From a virus, in IMG/VR virus record IMGVR_UViG_3300042516_004943, positions 1 through 64,000 of that record: a stretch of 64,000 nucleotides of DNA, one strand, 5' to 3'. Positions 48,677 to 58,000 of the stretch are shown here, one piece after another. The notes under the pieces are model-generated. The model made no database searches. It was given only the letters and a program-made list of their open reading frames with translations, and was not told the DNA's origin. Each line of letters starts with the position of its first letter. Position 1 is the first letter of the stretch. Position numbers and translations under genes: made by a program.

Positions 48677-49765
48677 ATGAGCAGAAATCGTATTATATAC
48701 CAATCGCTGGGCGTATTTGCTAGCCAAGTAGCCGCTGACCAAAATCAAAATTCAGCTGGGAAAGTTGCACAGCTAACGCGTGTTCAATCTTTTGATTCTT
48801 CTTTTGAAAGAAATCTAGAAGATATTAACCAATTCGGAAACTTAGCAGCCATTGATCGTTTGGACACAGAAGCTCCAACCGTCAGCGCAAGTTTAGAGTA
48901 TTATTTAACTGATGGTCTTAATGAGAGGCTTTTAGGACTTACTGTAACAACAGGAAATCAGGCTGGAACATCATGTATCTCTGGCATCTTGAAGAAAGAA
49001 ACAGACGAAAAGAATCTTTATTTGATGATTGCTACTGAAGGTAGCGATGCGTCTAGCTATGCTGGAACAACAGGTGTTGTTGGTTTAGGTAATACATATA
49101 TTACATCTTATACTTTAGATGTTGCTGTAGGTGAAATTCCATCAGCAACTGTTGAGTTTGAAGCATTAAATGCAAGAATGTACGCAAGTGCATCAGCTAG
49201 CAACAATGAAGTTCCGGCTGTTAATCCAGCAAATGGTCAGCCAGTTTCAAACGTGTATTTCGCACTTCCGCAGCATAAAACAAACTCATATGCATCACAA
49301 CCAACAGCTCTTCTACCAGGCGATGCTACAATAGATATTACTGGAGTTGTAGGCTGGGCAGCATCTGATTTAAAAGTTCAAAGCGCTTCAATGAGTGTTG
49401 CTCTTGACAGAACACCGCTTAATAAACTTGGCAGCCGTTTCTCGTTTGCTCGTGAAATTGACTTTCCAGCAACAGCTACCCTAGATATCGAAGCAGAGGT
49501 TGGGGATCTTGCAAATGGAGACTTTGCTGATGTTCTTTGTGAAACAGGCACATATGACTTGACATTAAAGCTAAGAAAGCTAGATTGTGAAGGCGATGGA
49601 GACTTTGCTATGGTTGCTACATTAAAGGGCGCAAAACTAGTAAGCCAAGACATCACAACTGCTATCGGAGACAATGCAACAATGTCTGCCTCATTTGAAG
49701 TACCAATTGGCGGACCAGAAGATAACCTTCGCGGAATCTTCTTGTCAGGAAGCTATACGCTCTAA
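48677..49765 (+). CDS. Major tail tube protein, 362 aa
   Basis: This codon-optimised Ala/Ser/Thr-rich beta protein has EAPTVSASLEYYLTDGLNERL, YTLDVAVGEIPSATVEFEALNARMY and a matching second set of strands. That is the usual layout of tail tube proteins in siphoviruses and related phages. It has its own late promoter element and terminator, consistent with the high copy number of tube subunits. Confidence 0.75.
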   Translation: MSRNRIIYQSLGVFASQVAADQNQNSAGKVAQLTRVQSFDSSFERNLEDINQFGNLAAIDRLDTEAPTVSASLEYYLTDGLNERLLGLTVTTGNQAGTSCISGILKKETDEKNLYLMIATEGSDASSYAGTTGVVGLGNTYITSYTLDVAVGEIPSATVEFEALNARMYASASASNNEVPAVNPANGQPVSNVYFALPQHKTNSYASQPTALLPGDATIDITGVVGWAASDLKVQSASMSVALDRTPLNKLGSRFSFAREIDFPATATLDIEAEVGDLANGDFADVLCETGTYDLTLKLRKLDCEGDGDFAMVATLKGAKLVSQDITTAIGDNATMSASFEVPIGGPEDNLRGIFLSGSYTL

Positions 49766-49785
49766 TAGTTAAAGAAAATTAAATC

Positions 49786-49819
49786 AAAAGAGGCCATATT
49801 TTATGGCCTCTTTTTTTTT
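49786..49819 (+). terminator. Rho-independent terminator after the tail tube gene
   Basis: A stem AGAGGCCATA/TATGGCCTCT closes a short T-rich loop and is followed by nine T. Confidence 0.92.
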
Positions 49820-49824
49820 CTGCG

Positions 49825-49840
49825 TGTAATACTTTGTAGG
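49825..49840 (+). promoter_or_regulatory. Late promoter element TGTAAT of the tail assembly genes
   Basis: TGTAATACTTTGTAGG starts 36 bases before the ATG at 49861, right after the terminator. The second half differs most from the consensus. Confidence 0.5.
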
Positions 49841-49860
49841 TAAAAGGTTAGTAAAGGTTA

Positions 49861-50109
49861 ATGAATTTTAATATTCAAAATTTTATTAAAGGATTTATAA
49901 AAAGGTCTGTAACAAGATTATTTTTATCTTTTATATATAACCTAGAAGACCTATTGTCTGAGGGTAAAATTTCCCAAGATGATTTTCAAAAATTAAGAAA
50001 AAGAATTTTAGATAAAGGAAATAATTGTATAAGAGATATTTATTTAGAATTAGATAATTTTGATTTTTTATTTAAAAATGATATTATAAATAATAAAGAC
50101 CATGACTGA
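49861..50109 (+). CDS. Hypothetical protein, 82 aa
   Basis: This small helical protein (LSFIYNLEDLLSEGKISQDDFQKLRKRIL) starts after an AAAGG ribosome-binding site. Its stop overlaps the next gene. Position between tube and tape measure suggests tail assembly. Confidence 0.65.
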   Translation: MNFNIQNFIKGFIKRSVTRLFLSFIYNLEDLLSEGKISQDDFQKLRKRILDKGNNCIRDIYLELDNFDFLFKNDIINNKDHD

Positions 50110-50914
50110 AGAAACTAATATTCAACCAGAAATCGCACAGCCAGTATCAGAAGTAAAAATAGAAACAGTTGAAGCTACTGTTTCGGCAACAGAGGTTGTA
50201 GATGAAACCCTCAATAAAGATGCTGTTATTGACAAAAATCAACAAGATTTGAATGTCCCAGATTTTGATACTAAAAAATGGCTATATTCATTTAAGGCCA
50301 AAGATGAAGCCGGTACTGATAAAAGATTTTTTATACTAAAACCAAATAGACACTTAAGACAAGATGGGGAAATAGAGTATGCAAAACAGTTGGCAAAGTT
50401 TGTAAAAGCTGGTTTGTTGCCAAAAGCTGCATGGAAAACCATTTTAGAAAATTTAGGAGGAACAATTTCTGATCCAGAAGCATCTGAGTATGCACAAAAC
50501 AGAGCAAAATATTTTGAAGCAAGCATAAGGCTCGGTAGAATTGAGCAAAAAGATAGTAAAACTCCGGAAGATGTACAAGAGATAGTGAAAATAAAAAATG
50601 AAATTTCACTATACGAAGGCAAAATACAATCTTTTGAAATGGAGCAAATATATATATTCGAAAATACTGCGGAAGCAAAAGCCAGAAATGCTACAGTGCT
50701 ATGGTGGCTTTTAAATTTATCTTTTGATGAAGATGGTAATAAATTTTTTAAAGGCAAAACGTTCGATGAGCAAGTGGATTGGTATGATTCATTAGATCCT
50801 GAAAAAGATGCATTTAATTTAAAAGTTGCACAACGTTTTAATTTGTTGATTACGCTATGGTTTTTGAATAGGCTATCTGACTGGAAGGATTTTAAAAACA
50901 ACGATAGTTTTTAA
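50102..50914 (+). CDS. Tail assembly chaperone-type protein, 270 aa
   Basis: An acidic low-complexity N-terminus (~55 residues) precedes a conserved-looking helical domain (LKPNRHLRQDGEIEYAKQLAKFVKAGLLPKAAW, residues ~80-115). Two such genes between tube and tape measure are usual for tail assembly chaperones. No frameshift link to the next gene: the next frame has a stop directly before its ATG. Confidence 0.58.
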   Translation: MTEETNIQPEIAQPVSEVKIETVEATVSATEVVDETLNKDAVIDKNQQDLNVPDFDTKKWLYSFKAKDEAGTDKRFFILKPNRHLRQDGEIEYAKQLAKFVKAGLLPKAAWKTILENLGGTISDPEASEYAQNRAKYFEASIRLGRIEQKDSKTPEDVQEIVKIKNEISLYEGKIQSFEMEQIYIFENTAEAKARNATVLWWLLNLSFDEDGNKFFKGKTFDEQVDWYDSLDPEKDAFNLKVAQRFNLLITLWFLNRLSDWKDFKNNDSF

Positions 50915-50924
50915 AAAATGATAC

Positions 50925-51941
50925 ATGAAAAGCCAGAAAAAAGGGTTTTTGGCTCTATTCAAAGAGATATCTCAGGGATATAGTAAATATTTTATTGAAT
51001 CATTGCAAGAGGAAGTTTTTCTAAAACATCCATCTCAAAATGATTTTTTTGAAATGCTTGAAATGTATGAAGAGCATTTATCGAATTTAAAAAGCATTGG
51101 TATACTTTCTGAAAAAGAACAGATTGAAAATGCGTCAAAAAACGGATGGTGGTCTAATGAAAAAGAAAATGAAATATTGTTTCTAGAGAAATTAATAGAC
51201 AGATTAAATACCACCAAAAAGAAATTAGTTTATCGAGCAGACAAATCAAGAATTGATGAGCAGATTTTCGACGCAGAGAAAAAGATTCGAAGTCTGCAAG
51301 ATGAGCGAAATTCTTATATAGTATCTACCAGCGAAAATATTGCGAGCCAGAAGTATTCTGATTTTTTTATTAAAAATTTCTTTTTTAAAGACAAAGAATG
51401 TATAAGTAAGTTTTTAGATACAAGAATAGTTACCACAGATCCTGCGCTATATGACCGTATTTTTAATGATTGTTTAGAAGCATATTTTTTATATAATCAA
51501 CAATATAACAGTTTAGAAATTAAAAAGTTAGCAATCTCTGTTTTGATTCAAAATATAATGTTTGTATCAAATTCGATATCTGACATTTTTGGACTTCCGA
51601 TATCAAAGATGTCAAAAAATCAATACGATCTGATTTTGTGGGCAAAGTATTACCAGCAAGGCATAAAAAATGTTGGCTCAGAGGTTCCAGAAAGCGTTTA
51701 TGAGAATCCAGATACTTTTGCGGACTGGGCGGAATCAATTAGTAAAAGAAATAAAACAAAAAATAGCAGCGCATCAAAAAGACGAGGCAAAAATTCTAAT
51801 TTTGCTAAAAAATCTGAATTTTTGTTTGGAGATAGGGATGAGATAGAGAGCTTTACAAATTCAAAAATTACAGGAGATGAAGTGCTGCAAAAAGCTACTG
51901 AATCTGGGGGGATGACATTTAAACAATTATTAGATAGTTAA
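50925..51941 (+). CDS. Tail assembly-region helical protein, 338 aa
   Basis: This is a mostly helical protein with a coiled-coil middle (DRLNTTKKKLVYRADKSRI...). The C-terminal low-complexity part includes Arg/Lys-rich SASKRRGKNSN. It occupies the slot of the second chaperone gene before the tape measure. Confidence 0.55.
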   Translation: MKSQKKGFLALFKEISQGYSKYFIESLQEEVFLKHPSQNDFFEMLEMYEEHLSNLKSIGILSEKEQIENASKNGWWSNEKENEILFLEKLIDRLNTTKKKLVYRADKSRIDEQIFDAEKKIRSLQDERNSYIVSTSENIASQKYSDFFIKNFFFKDKECISKFLDTRIVTTDPALYDRIFNDCLEAYFLYNQQYNSLEIKKLAISVLIQNIMFVSNSISDIFGLPISKMSKNQYDLILWAKYYQQGIKNVGSEVPESVYENPDTFADWAESISKRNKTKNSSASKRRGKNSNFAKKSEFLFGDRDEIESFTNSKITGDEVLQKATESGGMTFKQLLDS

Positions 51942-51975
51942 TTTTTTATAAAAATAGATTTTTGAAATTTAATAC

Positions 51976-51994
51976 TGTAATTATACTGTAAGGA
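51976..51994 (+). promoter_or_regulatory. Late promoter element TGTAAT of the tape measure gene
   Basis: TGTAATTATACTGTAAGG starts 31 bases before the ATG at 52007 and is followed by an AAGGATAA ribosome-binding site. Confidence 0.62.
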
Positions 51995-52006
51995 AAAAGG
52001 ATAATT

Positions 52007-55000
52007 ATGGCTATTGCTTCGTTACCACTTGATGTAGTAGGAAATACGGCACAATTGCGCCGTCAAATTGAGCAAATTCAAAAAACCCCTATTATTCTTG
52101 ACGTTAAAGCGAATACAAGGGGCGCTGCGCCATTGGGCAGAATAAGCGGAGAAATATCTGAAATAGATAAATCTCTAGCTGCAGCCAATGCTCGCGTTAT
52201 AGCCTTCGGTGCCTCTGTGGGAGCCATTTATGCTTTAGAAAGAGCAGTGCAGGGCTTATTTCAATCATTTGTAAATACAGAGAAGAAATTAGCTGATATT
52301 AATGCGGTATTGAATTTGGATGGTGGCGGCATAGCGGCTTTTGGAGATAGACTATTTGATGTAGCAGCAAATACTGCCCAATCATTCGATACGGTTGCAA
52401 CTGCAGCTACAGAGCTTGCAAGGCAGGGCTTGGGCGTAGATGAGACGCTTAGAAGAACAAACGATGCGCTTATACTTACAAGATTAAGTGGGTTGGATGC
52501 AGCTGCAAGCGTTGAGGCTTTGACGGCCGCTATAAATTCTTTTAGCACGCAGGCTTTAAATTCTGGCGAGATTGTAAATAAATTAGCAAATGTTGACGCA
52601 GCTTTTGCTGTAAGCTCCGCTGATTTAGCCGAGGCTTTAAGTCGCGTTGGCTCTAGCGCCTCAGATGCTGGTGTTTCTTTTGATGAATTAATTGCTTTAG
52701 TTACTACAGCGCAACAGGTTACTTCAAGAGGCGGTTCGGTAATTGGTAACTCATTAAAAACAATTTTTACAAGACTTAATAGACAAGACACGCTTGACTT
52801 ACTTGGTGGGTTAGGCATAGAAACAACTGATGCGGAAGGCAAGTTAAAAAATCAAGTTCAATTATTAAGAGAACTTGCTGTTGTTTATGATGATCTAAAT
52901 CAAGTTCAAAAAGGAGAAGTTGCAGAAAAGGTTGGCGGCGTTTTTCAAATAAATATTTTAAGAGCAGCTTTGTCAGATTTGGGAAAAGAGTATTCTATTT
53001 ATGATAGAGCATTGCAAACTTCTATATCTAGCACAGACGAAGCTATACAAAGAAATGCCCAGCTTAATCAAACCATTGCAGCTTTAGGAGCGCAAACACT
53101 TGCTAACGTACAAAAATCTGCATCTAAAATAGGCGAAGGATTGTTTGGGCCAGCAGCAAATAACATATTAAATGCTGTAAATTATATTGCCCAAGCAGCA
53201 AACCAGATTGATTCTGATGGTATTGGTGCTAAAGTTGGAAAGGGAATTATTGATGGTATTGGTAAATTTCTTGGCGGACCTGGCCTTGCAATTCTTGGAG
53301 CAGTACTAACAAAGCTTGGACTGTCTTTTGCTAAATATTTAGGAGAAGCAAGTAAAAGCATATTAGGTACAAATCAGGCCGCAAAAAATCAAGCAGTAAT
53401 TCAGCAAGCTGTTGGTAGTTTTTTAGCAAAAAATTCTAGTTTATATCAATCTATATTGAAAGGACAAACAACAGCTACGCAAGCTGCCCAATTATTTTTA
53501 AAACAAATCCAAGCGCAAACCGTAGAGTTACAAAGACAAGTTGGCGTTGCTAATGCAGTTGCTGCCGCCGTTGCTAAAGCAGCTAACGCATCGAGAACAG
53601 CAGCTGCTGCGACTGCGGCTGTTCCTGTTAGAAGTGGTGGTGGCAAAGTTAGAGCAATGGGTCATGTTCCAAACTTTAGCGCTTCTGCTGCAGATGCTTA
53701 TTTAGCAAAGAAAAAGGGGGGATATGAGCCCGGCTCTCCGCAGCAAACAAAAATTGGTGGCCAAGTTATAAACTGGAATGGTGCCGAAAGTTTAGTTCAA
53801 TATCCAGGCGCAAAAACTCCAGCGATTGTTCCGCCAGAAAATAGCAGAGCCGGAAAATCTTATAGAAAAGATTTTATAAAAGCATCTGGCGGAATGGATC
53901 CTTATGATTCTGCTAAGGCAATGGGTTTTGTGCCAAATTTTGCATTTACAATTGGCGGCAAACAGTACAGAACAAATGCTGCTGTAGCGCAAAATATAAG
54001 ATCAGGCAATATAACAGAATCGCAAGCTGCTGCTGCTGGGTATAAACCAAGCCGAAATTCTCCAGCTGGAAGAGCCGCTGCTAATAAGCAAAGCCAAAAA
54101 AAACCAGACATTACTGTTGGTGGGCCAAGATATGCATACCTTTATGCATCTGGTGGAGATAAAGGCTTAGTTGCGAGTACTGCATATTTACCAGATAACA
54201 GAAAAGTAAATTTTAGTTTTTCAAAAGCTGGTATTAAAAAACCATTCAATTTTAAGGATGAGGTAAATCAGCACATAACGCCTGGATTTAATCAAATTGC
54301 TAAAAAAATATATCCAAGCGCCTTGGGTGGTCCAGGGTATATGATGCAATATTTTGATAAATCGGGAACTAATCAAACACTTGGTAGGCTTTTTGAAGCA
54401 GCTGTTCTTCGCGCTGTTAGGCCAAAAGCAGACGTATCTGGGGCATCTGGCGGTTCAAATTTTGATATACCAAGTCTTGCTGCTAGCGACAGAAGGGCTT
54501 TTGCTGAAATATTTTCTGGCGCACCAACGTACAGAAATGCAGATTTTAAATATAGTGCACCAGGCGGAACAGCTGCCGATGGAAATGTAAAAAGTTTTGT
54601 TGCAAAATTATTAACTGCGAAAGGAGTATCGGCAACTAAAAAAGATATTTTTACTACACCTAGAAGTACCCAATCATCTGGCAAAAAAGCTGCTTTGGGT
54701 TTTATTCCTAATTTTGCAGCAGTATCAGAAGCAGTAAACAGAGAAATTCAAGCTGGAGCAAAGCCAAATCAAATTGGTATTGATACAAATAATAAGTTAA
54801 AATCTTCAAGCAATAAAATGGGGGTTGGTGTTTGGAGCACTGCTTTTGAATCTTCTTTAGCTGAAGGTATTTCCATGGCTAAGAAGTCAGGTATAAATCC
54901 AAAAACAAAGGGGCAACCTGCTGCCAGTGGATACATACCGAATTTTGCTGAAGGCGATAGCGGAGATATTGGGGCTGGATTAACTGCTACTGCAATCAAT

Positions 55001-58000
55001 GCTGCTATTTTATCTTCTTTATTTATAGGTCAAAGAGGAGAACAAAGCGAATTAAAAAGAGCAATAAATGAAGAGGTTCAAGCCAGAAGAGATGCAATAA
55101 AACAGCAGAGACTGGCTGAAGCTGAAAAGGAGCTATTAGATAAACAGGAGCAACAAAGAAAATATAAAGCAATACAGAATGAAAAAACTGGGGCTACAGA
55201 ATATGTCTCTAAAAAAACTGGAAGATATGTTGACCCTTCTTTAGGTCGAAAAGAGCTTGAAAGAATAGATAAAAATTTACAATCTGAAAGGCGAGATATA
55301 GGAAAAGCAATTGATCAGCAAACTAAAAATTTAAAACCCAATGCTATAGATAGAATTAAAGGAGGGGTTAGAACTCCTGGTATTGGCCTTGGAGCAGCTA
55401 TTGCAGCACCAATATTAACGTCAATGATTGAAGACATGATTCCGCAAGATACGCAAGCTGGAAGAACTGCCGCATCTGCTGTTTCTGGAATAGGTGATGT
55501 TATTAGCATGGCTGGTACAGGAGCAACAATTGGTATGGCAGGGGGTCCAAAGGGCGCAGCTATCGGGGCAATTATAGGTGCCGGTGTAGGATTATGGCAG
55601 GCATTTTCAGGAACTGTTAAAGAAGCATCTACTGATATGCCAGAGCTAGCTGCTGCTGCTGAAGCTGCCACGACAGATTTTCAAACATTTCAGGATGCAA
55701 CTACTACGGCATCTACAGCATTGCAAAAATATCAAGATATAGTAGATTCTGGAGGTTCTGAAATAGAAAAGCAAAAAGCGCTTGGGGAATACGAACAAGC
55801 GTTACTGAATATAGATCCAAAAGATATGGCTGAACTAGATCGGCTAATGTCTATGGGCGATAATTTTAATGAGGCTGCTGAAAAGATAGCGAGATTAAAA
55901 ATACCAGATGTTGCTAGACAACAAGCTACTAGTGATATTGCCGAGTTAATACCAAAAATTAAAGATTTGATTGGCAAACAGCAAGTACCAACAAAAGATA
56001 TTGAAAAAGCATTAGCCGATCAAATATCTAAAGGTATTTTTGCTGGGTTAAATCCAAAAGAAATATTAGACAAGGCTGGATTTGCTTTAGATCCTGATTT
56101 ATTAAACAAAGCATTTGATCCTAGAGCTATAGCTCAAACTTTAGAAAAATTACTGCCTGGCACAGATGAAAGCTCAAAAGATTTGAGAGATAGAATTCAA
56201 CAAGCATTAAAAGATGAAAATATTGCAGGGTATATACAATCTGTTTTAAAAGAAGCTGTTCAAGATAAAGCTAAACAAGCACAAATTGTTGCTAATACAC
56301 AAAAAACAGCTGATGCTGTTATTGATCTAAATAAATCAATGTATGGCGGCGCGGCTGGATTGGTAGCAAATCAACCAAAATTAGAACCATCAGCCGATCA
56401 ACAAACAGTACAAAGCCTTCTGGATTGGGTTCCAACAATGACTGGATATGACCCAAGACAAGGTGGCACTGGTGGATATAAGCCATATGATCTTGCTTAC
56501 TTTAATGACAACAAGGATGTTCAAGAAGCTCAACAGGCAATAAAAGATGCTGCTGCTCGAATGGCTTATGGTCTTGAACCTACTGCTCAGCAAATTTCAG
56601 ATGTTTTTGAGGGTGTTTTATTAAAACAAACAGCTGCCCTACAAATGATTGGCGGCGATGTAGATCAAGCAGCTGTTATAGCAGCTGGCAGGGTCAGGGA
56701 AATGTTTGATCTAGATAATCAAGCAGTAGGAAATATGCCAGCCATTGGCGATTTGTTGCATGAATGGCTGGCCAAAGCTTTAGATAGATTAAAAGCAGAT
56801 CCGCAAAATCCACAGTTGCAAAAAAATGCCAAAGATGCGCAAGAGGCATATGATAATTTTGCAAGAAGTACCATGCCAAAGCCTCAGTCAACTCAAACAG
56901 AGCAAATGCTGGCTAAGATGAGAGAAGATGCTGTTAAGCTTGCCGCTGAAGAGACAAAAATGCGAAGAGAAATTTTAGAAAATACAATTAAAAGTCTTGG
57001 CAAAGCACCAGAAAAATATGAATATATTAGTGAAACTGCAGAAGAAATAAATAAAAAACTTAAAGAGGCTAGAGAGGCTTTTGAGCGTGACTCATACTGG
57101 CTACAGGGGCCAAATAGAGAAAAGAGACAGAATGAAATTAGTGATTTAGAAAGCCAGCTTGCTGCTGAAATTGATGCTGCTATACAGCTTAGCGAAACAT
57201 CTAAGCAAGCCGCTGATAGTATTCAGCAAATGTCTGATTGTGCTGTTGCCGCATGTGATTCTGCAATAACCAGACCTTTAAAAGAAAATGCAGCTGCAAA
57301 CGGAACTCCAAGCATTATTGCTGAACCAGCTGCCGCAGAAGTTCCCGTTGTAGTTCCGGTTGCTAAGCCCACTGTATCAGAAACAGAAAGAAATCCATTC
57401 GCTGGTTCTGGCGTGCAATCAGTTACAGATAAGATAACTTCAGTTGATCAAAAAGTTGCATACTTACAAAATTCTCTAGATGGAATTTTACAAGCTAATC
57501 AGGGATCTCAATCACATCTAGAAGAATTAATAACTCCAGTTAGTTCTATACTAGATAATACTTCTGCGCTTTCTTCTAAAATGGATTTTACATTAAAGCC
57601 AGAGCAAATAAATCAGATGTTTAAAACATCATCTGCTTTGGCACAGCGCTCCATAATTGATCTTGGAAATTCTATAACTAATGATGTTATAAAGGTTGAT
57701 AGTAATCTGGAATCTGCATTAAAACTTCTTCAAAGCCTAGAAGATGTTAACGATTTGTTGACCGAATCTAAGTCAATCGATAAACATTCTGAAAATTTAG
57801 ATAAAAGTGTTGCTGCCGGTAATGAAACTAGAGAAGATGTGCTAGCTAAAGTTAAAGAATTAACTGGTATTTTACCAATTATCAAACAAATATCAAATGC
57901 AAAAATATTAAAAGGCGGATGCTTAGACATTTGCGAAATGCCTTTAACGCAAAAACTTGACGGAAAAACAAAAGATCAATTAATCAAGGAAGCGGAAGGC

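Noticed and set aside
50905-50927. Programmed frameshift between the two genes before the tape measure
   Set aside because: A T/A-rich slippery-looking stretch is present. However, the frame of the second gene has a TGA two codons before its ATG, so a shift would not produce a fusion.
52261-54999. Several antisense frames of 60-190 codons under the tape measure gene
   Set aside because: They are Ala/Ser-rich mirror translations of the tape measure, without promoters or ribosome-binding sites.
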